A DNA stretch of 64,000 nucleotides from Paenibacillus tundrae (GCF_036884255.1 NZ_CP145605.1:3038001-3102000), one strand, 5' to 3'. Shown: positions 19,712-28,182, counted from the stretch's first letter. Made by a program: numbers and translations. Notes: generated by a model not told the origin, from the letters alone.

Positions 19712-20260
19712 ATGAAGAGATATGAGGGGCAGCGAATCTACATTCGATTATTAAGTGTGGAAGATGCGCGAGATATGTTGAGTTTACAGATAAGAAACCG
19801 GGAGGTCTTCGAAAAGATAACGGCTAGTGAACGAACAGAGGCTTTCTATACGTTGGAAGGTCAAGTAGCGCTATTGGAGAAGTGGGTTCAGGCTAAGGAG
19901 GATGGAACAAGATATTCCTTCGGTATTTTCCTTCGTTCCACGGACGAGCTCATTGGAGAAGTTTCCATGTTCGAAATAGAGCTGAACATGGCGAAAAAAT
20001 GGATTGTAGGTTATGTCCTAGACCAACATCATAACGGTCAAGGCTACATGAGCGAAGCGCTGCAGCTATTATTTGATTTTGCTTTGCACGAAGTAGGCAT
20101 TGAGCGCCTGGAAGCAGGTGCATTACCAGACAATATAGGCTCGATCAAGGTTCTTGAGAAAGCAGGCTTCAGACAAACGGGGGTTCAATCCATCGTAGTC
20201 AACGGAATATTGAAAGAGCATGTGATGTATGCTATTACATTAATGTCAAGTCAGAATTGA
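19712..20260 (+). CDS. GNAT acetyltransferase, RimJ/RimL type
   Basis: 182 residues. The acetyl-CoA loop is HHNGQGYMSEAL, and the conserved alpha4 region is NIGSIKVLEKAGFRQTG, both typical of the ribosomal-protein N-acetyltransferase-like subgroup. Target unknown: protein N-terminus, small amine or antibiotic. It is monocistronic, lying between a terminator and a new promoter. Confidence 0.9.
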   Translation: MKRYEGQRIYIRLLSVEDARDMLSLQIRNREVFEKITASERTEAFYTLEGQVALLEKWVQAKEDGTRYSFGIFLRSTDELIGEVSMFEIELNMAKKWIVGYVLDQHHNGQGYMSEALQLLFDFALHEVGIERLEAGALPDNIGSIKVLEKAGFRQTGVQSIVVNGILKEHVMYAITLMSSQN

Positions 20261-20279
20261 AATATATGGAGTAAATAGA

Positions 20280-20308
20280 TTGACAGTTCCTTCCTGTTTG
20301 TATACGAT
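20280..20308 (+). promoter_or_regulatory. Promoter of the Gly/Arg-rich protein-ABC exporter operon
   Basis: TTGACA (20280-20285), a 17-base spacer and TACGAT (20303-20308): a near-consensus SigA promoter whose -10 lies inside a palindrome. Confidence 0.7.
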
Positions 20309-20337
20309 TGTATACATTAACGTATGCGATTATATAC
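20299..20337. promoter_or_regulatory. Double palindromic operator overlapping the -10
   Basis: TGTATAC-GATT-GTATACA (20299-20316) is a perfect 18-bp palindrome. A second, imperfect copy GTATGC-GATT-ATATAC (20322-20337) starts 22 bases downstream with the same GATT centre. Placement over the -10 and start site is typical of a repressor. Confidence 0.6.
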
Positions 20338-20359
20338 ATACCTAGAGGAGTGTTGTGAG

Positions 20360-20731
20360 GTGAAAGATCGACGCAACGATGGACGAGGTAGAGAAGGGAT
20401 CTTGAATGAGCGTTCTGGCCGTGGCAGGGGCGAAGGAGAACGTCATGATGAACGGTCTGGACGTGGTGGAGGACATGGTAAGCCCTTTGGTGGTCGAGGC
20501 GGCGGTGGTGCCCAAACGTTTCGCAGAGGTAGAGTCCTGTTGTTTCTTGAGCAAATGCAGAATCATCGGACTACACTGGCTAGACAACTGAAACAAGAAG
20601 AGTTCGAGCATATTCGTCCCGTAATCAGCGGCGAGCTGAAGGCTATGGATCAGGTGATTGATGAGTATATTCATCTCTTCGAACTCGAAGAAGAACAGGC
20701 TAGTAACACTAAGGATTTGGAGAGTGACTAA
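20360..20731 (+). CDS. Gly/Arg-rich small protein preceding an ABC exporter
   Basis: About 123 residues: a low-complexity N-terminal half with many RG/GRG motifs, then a folded helical C-terminal half (FRRGRVLLFLEQMQNHR onward, residues ~55-115). An ATG at 20324 is in frame but lacks a ribosome site and overlaps the operator; GAGGAG (20345-20350) fits GTG 20360. It is two bases upstream of the exporter gene, so they are coupled. The basic tail could bind nucleic acid or acidic partners. An autoregulatory role via the palindromes is possible but not shown. Confidence 0.7.
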   Translation: MKDRRNDGRGREGILNERSGRGRGEGERHDERSGRGGGHGKPFGGRGGGGAQTFRRGRVLLFLEQMQNHRTTLARQLKQEEFEHIRPVISGELKAMDQVIDEYIHLFELEEEQASNTKDLESD

Positions 20732-20733
20732 GA

Positions 20734-22452
20734 ATGATTCGTCGTTTTTTCTCGTATTATCGCCCGTATAAGAAACTGTTTATGATCGACTTTGGTTGTG
20801 CGGTCGTTGCGGGTCTACTCGAGCTAGCTTTTCCGCTAGCCGTGAGCAAATTTATTAATGATCTGTTGCCAGGACAGGATTGGCCTTTGATCTTACTCGC
20901 ATCAATCGCATTACTTGCGATTTACGCATTAAATACCGTCCTGAACTATGTTGTTACCTATTGGGGACATATGCTAGGAATTAATATTGAGACTAACATG
21001 CGTGCCAAAATGTTTGCTCATTTACAGAAACTTTCCTTCCGTTTCTTCGATAATCGTAAGACAGGTCATCTCATTGGTCATCTCACGAACGATCTGAATG
21101 ATATTGGAGAGGTTGCTCACCATGGCCCTGAAGATGTATTTATCGCAATTATGACCTTAATCGGCTCATTCTCACTTATGGCGTATATTAATCTAGAGCT
21201 TGCGCTATTAACGTTTATCATTATCCCGTTCATGGGATGGATTATTATTGTATTTGGTGGACGTATGACGAAGACCTATCGACGCCTATTCGGTGATGTA
21301 GGTAATTTTAATGCTCGTATTGAAGATAACGTTGGTGGAATTCGTGTTGTACAATCCTTTGCCAATGAAGAGCATGAGAAGAAACTCTTTTCGGTAGATA
21401 ACGAGAACTTCCGTAAGACCAAGCTGCTGGCGTACAAAACGATGGCCAAAAGCATTTCGGTGAGTTATATGCTGATGCGTCTAGTTACAGTGTTTGTCAT
21501 GGTGTGCGGTGCTTGGTTCTTCATTGAAGGCAAAATTGATATGGGTGAATTCATGGCATTCTTGTTATTATCGAATATTTTCTTCCGTCCAATTGAGAAG
21601 ATTAATGCTGTCATAGAGAGTTATCCGAAGGGCATTGCAGGGTTCAAACGTTACTTGGAGATTATCGACACTGAACCTGAGATTGCAGATGCCAAAAATG
21701 CGGTCGAACTAACCGATGTCCGTGGTGATATTCGCTTCGAGCATGTTTCGTTTGGTTATGAGGACAGCCGCCGAATACTTAACGACATTAGCCTTACAGT
21801 CAAACCAGGGGAGACCGTTGCATTCGTTGGGCCTTCCGGTGCGGGGAAAACAACTATCTGTAGCTTGCTTCCACGCTTCTATGAAGTACAGGAAGGGCGA
21901 ATCACGGTGGATGGAACGGATATTCGAGAGGTGAAGTTGGAATCGTTACGCAGACAGATCGGGATTGTGCAGCAAGATGTATTCCTTTTCTCGGGTACCA
22001 TTAAGGAAAATATTGCGTACGGTGATCTATCTGCAACGGATGATCAGATCTGGGATGCAGCGCGTCGTGCTTCCTTGGAAGAACTCATTCGAAGTCTTCC
22101 GGATGGCATGGACACCGTCATTGGTGAGCGAGGAGTCAAACTGTCGGGAGGACAGAAACAACGCCTGTCCATCGCGCGTATGTTCCTGAAGAATCCACCG
22201 ATTCTTATTCTGGACGAAGCAACCTCTGCACTAGATACGGAGACGGAAGCGTTGATTCAGAAATCTCTGGCTGAGCTGTCAGTAGGCAGAACAACCCTTG
22301 TTATTGCGCATCGATTAACTACGATTCAAAATGCGGACCGCATCATCGTTGTGAACGAAGACGGAATCGCTGAGCAGGGGAGTCATCAGGAGCTTGTTGC
22401 AGCCGGAGGCATTTACAGTCGGCTTCACCAAGTGCAATATAGCCATTCATAA
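20734..22452 (+). CDS. ABC transporter, fused permease and ATPase (half-transporter)
   Basis: 572 residues. A six-helix ABC_membrane domain (about 15-300) is followed by an ATPase with Walker A GPSGAGKTT (~366-374), Q-loop VQQDVFLF, signature LSGGQKQR (~470), Walker B ILILDEATSALD and the H-loop AHRLTT. This is the BmrA/MsbA-like exporter design, working as a homodimer or with a partner encoded elsewhere. Cotranscribed with the Gly/Arg-rich protein from the operator-covered promoter. Cargo unknown. Confidence 0.94.
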   Translation: MIRRFFSYYRPYKKLFMIDFGCAVVAGLLELAFPLAVSKFINDLLPGQDWPLILLASIALLAIYALNTVLNYVVTYWGHMLGINIETNMRAKMFAHLQKLSFRFFDNRKTGHLIGHLTNDLNDIGEVAHHGPEDVFIAIMTLIGSFSLMAYINLELALLTFIIIPFMGWIIIVFGGRMTKTYRRLFGDVGNFNARIEDNVGGIRVVQSFANEEHEKKLFSVDNENFRKTKLLAYKTMAKSISVSYMLMRLVTVFVMVCGAWFFIEGKIDMGEFMAFLLLSNIFFRPIEKINAVIESYPKGIAGFKRYLEIIDTEPEIADAKNAVELTDVRGDIRFEHVSFGYEDSRRILNDISLTVKPGETVAFVGPSGAGKTTICSLLPRFYEVQEGRITVDGTDIREVKLESLRRQIGIVQQDVFLFSGTIKENIAYGDLSATDDQIWDAARRASLEELIRSLPDGMDTVIGERGVKLSGGQKQRLSIARMFLKNPPILILDEATSALDTETEALIQKSLAELSVGRTTLVIAHRLTTIQNADRIIVVNEDGIAEQGSHQELVAAGGIYSRLHQVQYSHS

Positions 22453-22547
22453 GGTTAAGCATGAGAACAAATCATATGGGTACAAATGATATGAGTTTAA
22501 ATGAATGTGTGAATAGATGTATAAATGATTATGTGATCAAATGACCA

Positions 22548-22574
22548 AACCGCGCATAATGCGCGGTTTTTTCT
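22548..22574. terminator. Terminator between convergent ABC exporter and AraC genes
   Basis: AACCGCGC (22548-22555), loop ATAAT, GCGCGGTT (22561-22568), then T-run. Confidence 0.9.
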
Positions 22575-22734
22575 TGTCTACAACTTTGAACTATAGACAT
22601 GCACTATTGGCTAAGTTAACTCTCCATACATAACCAGCAATTAAACAAAATAGAACCATTATAAACTGGCTATAGATCCAACATTAGACTGAGTTATGAA
22701 CCGAATGTAAGCCGATATAGCCTAAACGATAATC

Positions 22735-23658
22735 CTACACATCGTTACCAATTAGATCGTATTTTTCTCTTAGCTTTTTGATATCTGCTCTCGGCGGTGA
22801 ACCGAACATCCGCGAGTATTCCCGACTAAACTGTGAAGCGCTCTCGTAACCAACTCTGTACGCCACATCAGCAGCATCCGCCGATTCAGCTAACAGGATT
22901 CGACGTGCTTCCTGTAATCGCATTTGTTTCTGGAACTGAATGGGGCTCATCGCTGTAATTTCTTTGAAGTGGCGATGGAACGAAGAAACGCTCATGCGGG
23001 CTTTCTCTGCAAGGTCTTCGATTCGAAAAGATTGCTCCCAATGGCGAATCATATATTCAATGGACTCTCTGATCCGATAGGTACTGCTGTTTTCAACGGC
23101 AATCTGCGCTAATTCGTTTCCATACGAACCCCGCAGAAGCCGATACAAGATCTCTTTCGTATACAGCGGAGCGAGAAATGGAATTTCTTCTGGCGTATCC
23201 AGCAAACGAACCAGACGAATAACTGCGTCATGAATGGACGCTTCCATCTGACCTACAAACAAGGCACGTCTCGCGTTTTCTGTTGCTTTTACTTTCAGAT
23301 CACATTCGTTGAGAACTTCAAGAATCTGATTCGGTGTAAATTCCAGTTTGAGACTGAGATAAGGCATTTCAGGTGATGCTTTGATCACTTGACCCACGAC
23401 GGGAAGATTCATGGAAGCTAAGAGATAATTAGAAGGACTGTATTCGAATCTCTCCTGTGCGAGCAAAATTTCTTTCTTTCCCTGGGCGATGATACAGAAC
23501 GAAGGGTTGTACACGCGGTACTCAGGCTCCGTCAGTTTGGAGTAGTGAAAGAAGAAAAGCGAAGGAATGATCGTTTCTACGGAACCCTTCGGAAGGGTGT
23601 GACGTTTAATCATCTCGGTCAGTTCCATATGCTGCTGCTCTAAATTTCTTTCGGACAT
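22735..23658 (-). CDS. AraC family regulator with AraC_N (YqhC-like) sensor domain
   Basis: 307 residues. The N-terminal domain (about 25-185) matches the AraC_N group (YNPSFCIIAQGKKEILL, SPSNYLLASMNLPV). The C-terminal domain has two helix-turn-helix units, with FRIEDLAEKARMSVSSFHRH in the first and VAYRVGYESASQFSREYSR in the second. Relatives often control aldehyde or alcohol reductases. A perfect AAGGAGG precedes the ATG. Its promoter region consists of a 35-bp tandem duplication. No obvious target gene is adjacent. Confidence 0.92.
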   Translation of the reverse strand: MSERNLEQQHMELTEMIKRHTLPKGSVETIIPSLFFFHYSKLTEPEYRVYNPSFCIIAQGKKEILLAQERFEYSPSNYLLASMNLPVVGQVIKASPEMPYLSLKLEFTPNQILEVLNECDLKVKATENARRALFVGQMEASIHDAVIRLVRLLDTPEEIPFLAPLYTKEILYRLLRGSYGNELAQIAVENSSTYRIRESIEYMIRHWEQSFRIEDLAEKARMSVSSFHRHFKEITAMSPIQFQKQMRLQEARRILLAESADAADVAYRVGYESASQFSREYSRMFGSPPRADIKKLREKYDLIGNDV

Positions 23659-23680
23659 TCGAATCCTCCTTACAGTTTGG

Positions 23681-23746
23681 TCAGGCTTTATTATATGTGA
23701 TAATGCACTACAGTATCAGGCTTTATTATATGTGATAATGGACTAC
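23681..23746 (-). repeat. Tandem direct repeat duplicating the AraC promoter
   Basis: Two 31-base copies (23681-23711 and 23716-23746, period 35) that differ at one base. On the minus strand each carries TATAAT followed by AAAGCCTGA, so each could be a -10 region of the AraC gene, or the two copies could be paired AraC binding sites. Confidence 0.75.
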
Positions 23747-24221
23747 CGTAATAGTAGCGTTGATAGGATTAGGCAATGATTTAAGAGGAATGAGGTGATA
23801 TTAAAAAAGTTAATTCATTTTGTGAACAGTCGAGTCTATAAAATTGTGAATAAGAGTTTCAAGAAACTAAAGGAAACGATGCGGAAAAACCTAAGTTAGA
23901 ATGATATTTTGAAAAATCTAATTGAACGGTCATTTATGAATCGCCTCCTAAACATTGATACATAAATATCGAACTGTAAATAACCTATGCACTAATCAGA
24001 TAGGTTATAGTCTGAGAGAATTGAATATTAAGTAATAAGTTACAAAAAACATATGTTTTAGTTATTAAATAGATATTATTCGTCAAAAAACTACATAAAA
24101 ATACAAAATACACCCATTTACGGAATGTTCGTTGTTCCTTCATAATCAGATGATTCTAAGAAGAATGGAGATGGAAGGCTTGTAGAATTATTCTGATCCT
24201 TCTAAGGGGACCATATTAAAA
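23747..24221. other. 475-base AT-rich stretch without recognisable genes
   Basis: No long reading frame with a ribosome site is seen. ATAACCTAT (23980-23988) and ATAGGTTAT (24000-24008) make a 9-bp hairpin without a T-run. The stretch probably consists of debris upstream of the decayed toxin tail. Confidence 0.4.
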
Positions 24222-24364
24222 ATGCCATCTTTAATGCAAGATAAGAGATGGAATCATAGTGATGGTTGGGTCAAGATGAGTAGAACAATTAATGGAGAGA
24301 AATACACTGGGTTTATAATTTCAGGATTCGTCAGTATGACGATTTCAAATTCAAGGATAAATAA
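24222..24364 (+). pseudogene. Decayed C-terminal tail of a polymorphic toxin
   Basis: The first frame reads MQDKRWNHSDGWVKM, matching the frequent toxin ending MQDPRW...DGWVKM. After a one-base shift near 24311 another frame continues NFRIRQYDDFKFKDK and stops at 24362-24364, matching the usual ending DDFKFK. Upstream toxin sequence is gone. It lies 24 bases before an immunity-like gene pair, the normal toxin-immunity order. Family recognition is from memory of this tail and is inference. Confidence 0.6.
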
Positions 24365-24387
24365 TTATTTCATGTGAGGGATTACTT

Positions 24388-24812
24388 ATGAAAGTAAAAT
24401 GTATAGGAGCCACAGGTAATTTATTATCAATACGAGCAGATATCCCGAAGATTACCGCTGTGAATCGTTGGAAATCGGGAGAATTCTAAATGTGTACTCG
24501 ATTGGACACTGGGACAATTACATGTACTATTTATTAAAGGTAAGCCATCCTGATCCCGATTTAGATTTAGATCCTGTATGGTTTCCTTATGAATGGTTTG
24601 AAGTGATTGATCATAAGATCCCGGATTCCTGGTATTTTAATTTTATTGGAGAACCACAACCCGAGCAAATTACAACGATATTTGGTTATAAAGAGATTGT
24701 ACTTAACTACGAACATCACTTTGGGTTAATGGATAGAGAACAAAAACATCTTAAATTGTTCTATAACTTGAATAGTCTTTCAGAAAACAAGGAGTGGAAG
24801 CATACAACGTGA
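24388..24812 (+). pseudogene. Frameshifted small gene next to the toxin remnant
   Basis: ATG 24388, with a GAGGGA site, reads MKVKCIGATGNLLSI and stops at 24487-24489. A second frame entered around 24475 carries on with LNVYSIGHWDNYMYYLLKV through WFPYEWFEVIDHKIPDSW to 24812. Together they would give about 140 residues of a small soluble protein starting MKVKCI, as in several immunity-associated families. The second frame alone has only a TTG and no ribosome site. A single-base indel is the simplest explanation; a sequencing error is also possible. Confidence 0.6.
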
Positions 24813-25246
24813 TAAAACCAATCCTGAAAGATCTCATCATTACTGGGAATCCCAATATTCATGGGAAATTACAATTTAAAGAGACTGAAGATATTGGAGA
24901 CGATTTTTATTTGTCAGGTACAGCTTGTATTGGAACTGAAGATTCTGAAGGAGAGGATAATTTTGATTTTGGAATCATAACTCCGAAAGCGCTCGAAAGA
25001 GAACTTGGAGATGGCTTAGACATCATATTAGGTTCAAGATATTTTATTGTAAATAGGCTAGACTTTGAAATGATCACTAAAAAAATAGAACAAATCCTTC
25101 TCAAACATCAAAGGGATACATGGGATGAAGTAGCTAAAAGTCTCGATCCTTATTTCAGATGGGAATACACGGATTCCGTACGCTTGAATAGTGAGGAAGA
25201 GTTTCTTGAGATGATCAAAGAACATTCGAATGAGAGCATAGAGTAA
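24809..25246 (+). CDS. Imm8-like immunity protein
   Basis: 145 residues from GTG 24809, preceded by GGAAG (a GTG at 24794 is also in frame). The start IKPILKDL and the central ACIGTEDSEGEDNFDFGIITPKAL resemble Imm8 immunity proteins, which neutralise polymorphic-toxin nucleases. It follows a toxin-tail remnant and a broken gene, so it is probably a retained orphan immunity gene. The assignment rests on motif memory. Confidence 0.7.
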   Translation: MIKPILKDLIITGNPNIHGKLQFKETEDIGDDFYLSGTACIGTEDSEGEDNFDFGIITPKALERELGDGLDIILGSRYFIVNRLDFEMITKKIEQILLKHQRDTWDEVAKSLDPYFRWEYTDSVRLNSEEEFLEMIKEHSNESIE

Positions 25247-25313
25247 CCTAAGACTGAAACGCTCACCAGTTCGAAGTAATTAAAGTAAGAGACAGCTTAT
25301 TAGTTAACTCTAG

Positions 25314-25352
25314 CAACCATAAGGGGCTTTGGCCCCTCATGGTTGTTTTTTC
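25314..25352 (+). terminator. Terminator of the orphan immunity unit
   Basis: CAACCAT with AGGGGC pairs with GCCCCT and ATGGTTG around a TTTG loop, followed by six T. Confidence 0.88.
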
Positions 25353-25376
25353 TTATCGCATATACTTTTGAGATAG

Positions 25377-25511
25377 GTGAGTGAGGGGCTTGACAACCCA
25401 CGTGCTAAATTAGATTTAGATGACAGCAAACAAACTATATTAATCAAAAATTTGATTGCCAACAGAAATTTTCATATTGAATCATTTTATGGGCATAAAC
25501 GTTTAGGTTGA
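25377..25511 (+). pseudogene. Possible 44-codon gene fragment
   Basis: The open frame contains LDNPRAKLDLDDSKQTILI and ends HIESFYGHKRLG. Its composition looks protein-like, but it lacks a ribosome site and upstream coding sequence, so it may be the end of a deleted gene. Family not recognised. From 25512 to 25712 nothing is seen. Confidence 0.3.
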
Positions 25512-25712
25512 TCTTTGAGCTGCAAAATTTGAGTGTAATATAAAGGAATGTTATTTTACTATTTAACGTATATGAATGTATTCAGTTATATTAGAAAAAT
25601 AAGTTATTTTAAAAATTTGCGGATAGCAGTGATTCAGAAATTGTTCTGTCAATAAGTCGCTGACGTAAATAATCTTTGATTAAGAAAATTTAATTCAGCC
25701 TTGGAGGTAATG

Positions 25713-26342
25713 ATGACAATCGAATTTCCCCATATTCAAGAGCATTTACTTGACGATGAGACGGTTCACTTTTTGACATCCAAATCGGAATATGACCACA
25801 AACGGTTTGAACATATGACACTCGCCAATCAGGAGGCGACGAAGGTTTCCTTCGAGAAGGTTTGGTTCAAAAACGTCATTATATCGGAATCCAGCTTAGA
25901 GTATTGTGAATTTACAGATGTGATCTTTGAGAATTGTGATTTCTCTAATGTTAATCTCGCGAATGCCTTCATACACCGTGCGCATTGGAAAAATTGTAAA
26001 CTCATCGGAACCGATTTCTCGGATAGTCGATTGAAAAATGTTAGCTTCTCCAATAGCCTGATGGATTATGCGAATTTCCGATTTTCTAATATGAAGCATC
26101 TTGCATGGGAAGAGTGCTCGCTCATCAGTACAGACCTTAGCTATCTGGTCTCTGAGCAACTTGAATTTAGCCGTTGTAAGATGGATCAAGCCTTAATGCA
26201 TGGTACCAAGTTGAATGGTGTTAACCTAAGTACCTGTGATTTTGATGTAATAGGTGTGGACATCGAAAATCTGAAAGGCTGTGTGATCTCGCCATATCAG
26301 GCATCTACCTTTGTTGGTTTGTTAGGCATGATTATACAATAG
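25713..26342 (+). CDS. Pentapeptide-repeat protein, Qnr-sized
   Basis: About 209 residues. From about residue 38 to 190 the sequence follows the A(D/N)LXX five-residue rhythm with central F or L (for example FENCDFSNVNLANAF), forming a right-handed quadrilateral beta-helix. It ends in a helix-like ISPYQASTFVGLLGMIIQ. Length, central break and C-terminal dimer helix resemble chromosomal Qnr-type gyrase-protection proteins. In-frame TTG 25701 lies before the ribosome site GGAGGT (25703-25708), so ATG 25713 is the likely start. Quinolone protection is inference. It is followed by a TetR gene under its own promoter. Confidence 0.82.
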   Translation: MTIEFPHIQEHLLDDETVHFLTSKSEYDHKRFEHMTLANQEATKVSFEKVWFKNVIISESSLEYCEFTDVIFENCDFSNVNLANAFIHRAHWKNCKLIGTDFSDSRLKNVSFSNSLMDYANFRFSNMKHLAWEECSLISTDLSYLVSEQLEFSRCKMDQALMHGTKLNGVNLSTCDFDVIGVDIENLKGCVISPYQASTFVGLLGMIIQ

Positions 26343-26353
26343 TTTATTAAGTA

Positions 26354-26383
26354 CTTGACTGCGTAGTCAAGAATTGATAAATT
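26354..26383 (+). promoter_or_regulatory. TetR promoter with operator 1, predicted leaderless
   Basis: The palindrome CTTGACT-GCGT-AGTCAAG (26354-26371) includes the -35 TTGACT (26355-26360). After a 17-base spacer comes TAAATT (26378-26383). The expected transcription start coincides with ATG 26390, and no ribosome site is present. Confidence 0.6.
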
Positions 26384-26389
26384 AGACAC

Positions 26390-26965
26390 ATGAGTAGACC
26401 AAGAGAATTTGATGCTGATGTGGTATTACAGCAGTCTATGGAAGTGTTTTGGCGTCAAGGGTACCGAGCGACCTCCTATGAGGATCTCACTCGTACAACA
26501 GGTGTCAAGAAACAGAGTTTGTACTGTGTGTTTAGTGATAAGCGTTCTTTATTTTTGAAGGCGCTAGCGCTATACCGCGAACAGGCTATTGCTAAGTTGA
26601 AAGAGATCGAGTCTTCGCACTCGTCTCCTCTTGACCAGCTAAATGCGATTCGTGATTCTTTAGTAGAGCATGAAGCGAGCTGCCAAGGCTGCCTGATGAT
26701 GAATGCTTCGCTTGAATTTGGAGCAGAGGATGAACAGGTTGCGCAACAGATTAAACTCATGTTTGAAGAGAGCCGAGAGCTTCTAGAGAAGATTATCCTA
26801 AAGGGTCAAGAGCAGCAATTAATATCTAGTCGTTTCACCAGTAATGAGCTTGCTGCTTATCTTAACAACACCATAGCCGGTGTGAGGGTTATGGGTAAAT
26901 CGGGTTCATCCCGTGAAGAGATCGAGACGGTTCTGCGGACGTCATTTGGCATGATCGTTGCTTGA
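26390..26965 (+). CDS. TetR/AcrR regulator of the adjacent old yellow enzyme
   Basis: 191 residues. The helix-turn-helix (about 15-55) reads TSYEDLTRTTGVKKQSLYCVF. The C-terminal domain has a CQGCLMMNASLEFG stretch; such paired cysteines at this place occur in the YxaF/NemR-like group and could sense electrophiles. The same palindrome lies over its promoter and before the next gene, indicating that it represses itself and the oxidoreductase. The start codon lacks a ribosome site. Confidence 0.9.
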   Translation: MSRPREFDADVVLQQSMEVFWRQGYRATSYEDLTRTTGVKKQSLYCVFSDKRSLFLKALALYREQAIAKLKEIESSHSSPLDQLNAIRDSLVEHEASCQGCLMMNASLEFGAEDEQVAQQIKLMFEESRELLEKIILKGQEQQLISSRFTSNELAAYLNNTIAGVRVMGKSGSSREEIETVLRTSFGMIVA

Positions 26966-26983
26966 TCTTTTTTTTACTTCATT

Positions 26984-27001
26984 CTTGACTGTGTAGTCAA
27001 A
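26984..27001. promoter_or_regulatory. TetR operator 2 before the old yellow enzyme gene
   Basis: CTTGACT-GTGT-AGTCAAA has half-sites (TTGACT/AGTCAA) identical to the copy at 26354-26371 with the same 4-base spacing, 44 bases before the ORF start. Confidence 0.65.
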
Positions 27002-27027
27002 ATAAAAACGAATATGTGGAGGTAATC

Positions 27028-28068
27028 ATGAATCATTCTCAAACCGTAGAAGCGTTGTTCCAACCTATTGAGATCGGAACGTTGAAGTTGTCGAATCGAA
27101 TTGTAATGGCACCGATGACTCGCCAATTTTCCCCGGATGGGATTCCAGGTGAGAACGTTGCAGGATATTACCGCCGTAGAGCAGAGAATGCAGTGGGGTT
27201 GATCGTGACCGAAGGAACAATCATTAATCACCCTGACGCATCCAACCAGGCGAATGTACCTCACTTCTATGGAGAAGATGCATTGAAAGGTTGGGCTCAG
27301 GTTGTATCTGAGGTACACGAAGCGGGTGGTCGAATCATTCCTCAGATCTGGCACATGGGAGCCAAAGGTCATGTGAACGACTATACAGAAGCAGATATTG
27401 CTTCAATTGTTCATGAATTCGCACAGGCTGCTACTGAAGCCAAGCGTCTTGGATTTGATGGCATCGAGCTTCATGGAGCACATGGCTACCTGATTGACCA
27501 ATTCTTATATGAGAAAACCAATTCACGCACAGACCGTTACGGTGGAGATATGATGTCCCGCACACGTTTTGCGGTTGAAGTCATTGAGGCTTGCCGCGAA
27601 GCTGTAGGACCAGAATTCCCGATCGTGCTTCGTTTATCCCAGTGGAAGTCAGATGATTATCAAGCGAAGCTTGCTGAAACTCCCGCATTGCTGGAGCAGC
27701 TTCTAGCACCGCTAGTTCAAGCTGGTGTTGATATTTTCCACTGCTCTACACGTCGTTTCTGGGAGCCCGAATTTGAAGGTTCTGAACTGAATTTTGCTGG
27801 ATGGACGAAAAAGCTGACTGGAAAACCAACCATTACCGTGGGATCGATTGGTCTTGATGGTGATTTCACAAGTTTGTTCACAGAAGGTAAAGGAGCTGGC
27901 AACGTCGGTATCGATGGTTTGGTTCAACGCCTTCAGAACGATGAGTTTGACTTGGTTGCTGTTGGACGTGCGCTTCTGGTTGATCCTGCATGGGCTAAGA
28001 AAATCCAAGAAGGCCGCATAGATGATCTGATCCCCTTCACAAGAGAATCTTTGACTGAGCTGTCTTAA
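27028..28068 (+). CDS. NADH:flavin oxidoreductase, old yellow enzyme family
   Basis: 346-residue FMN enzyme with a TIM-barrel. Recognised motifs: the N-terminal LSNRIVMAPMTRQ, GGRIIPQIWHMG, ELHGAHGYLIDQFLY, NSRTDRYGG and the C-terminal VAVGRALLVDP FMN-phosphate region. It reduces electrophilic alkenes or nitro compounds with NAD(P)H. GTG 27016 is in frame, but GGAGGT (27018-27023) fixes ATG 27028. Expression is probably induced by electrophiles through the upstream TetR. Confidence 0.92.
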   Translation: MNHSQTVEALFQPIEIGTLKLSNRIVMAPMTRQFSPDGIPGENVAGYYRRRAENAVGLIVTEGTIINHPDASNQANVPHFYGEDALKGWAQVVSEVHEAGGRIIPQIWHMGAKGHVNDYTEADIASIVHEFAQAATEAKRLGFDGIELHGAHGYLIDQFLYEKTNSRTDRYGGDMMSRTRFAVEVIEACREAVGPEFPIVLRLSQWKSDDYQAKLAETPALLEQLLAPLVQAGVDIFHCSTRRFWEPEFEGSELNFAGWTKKLTGKPTITVGSIGLDGDFTSLFTEGKGAGNVGIDGLVQRLQNDEFDLVAVGRALLVDPAWAKKIQEGRIDDLIPFTRESLTELS

Positions 28069-28141
28069 TTAAATTTTGTAATTATAACTTACTAATTGAC
28101 TAATCTAATCACTATCTTCTGTACGAAAAAAAGTTCTTATC

Positions 28142-28182
28142 AAGCAGTGGCAAACCACAGACGTGGTTACCACTGCTTTTCT
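28142..28182 (+). terminator. Terminator after the old yellow enzyme gene
   Basis: AAGCAGTGG with AACCAC pairs with GTGGTT and CCACTGCTT around an AGAC loop, followed by TTTT. Confidence 0.85.

Noticed and set aside
23860..23945. Minus-strand 24-codon frame with an AGGAGG upstream
   Set aside because: Very short, unlike any known peptide, and the ribosome site is about 10 bases away with no promoter.
24468..24812. Independent gene starting at TTG 24468
   Set aside because: No ribosome site, and it is better explained as the second half of the frameshifted gene starting at 24388.
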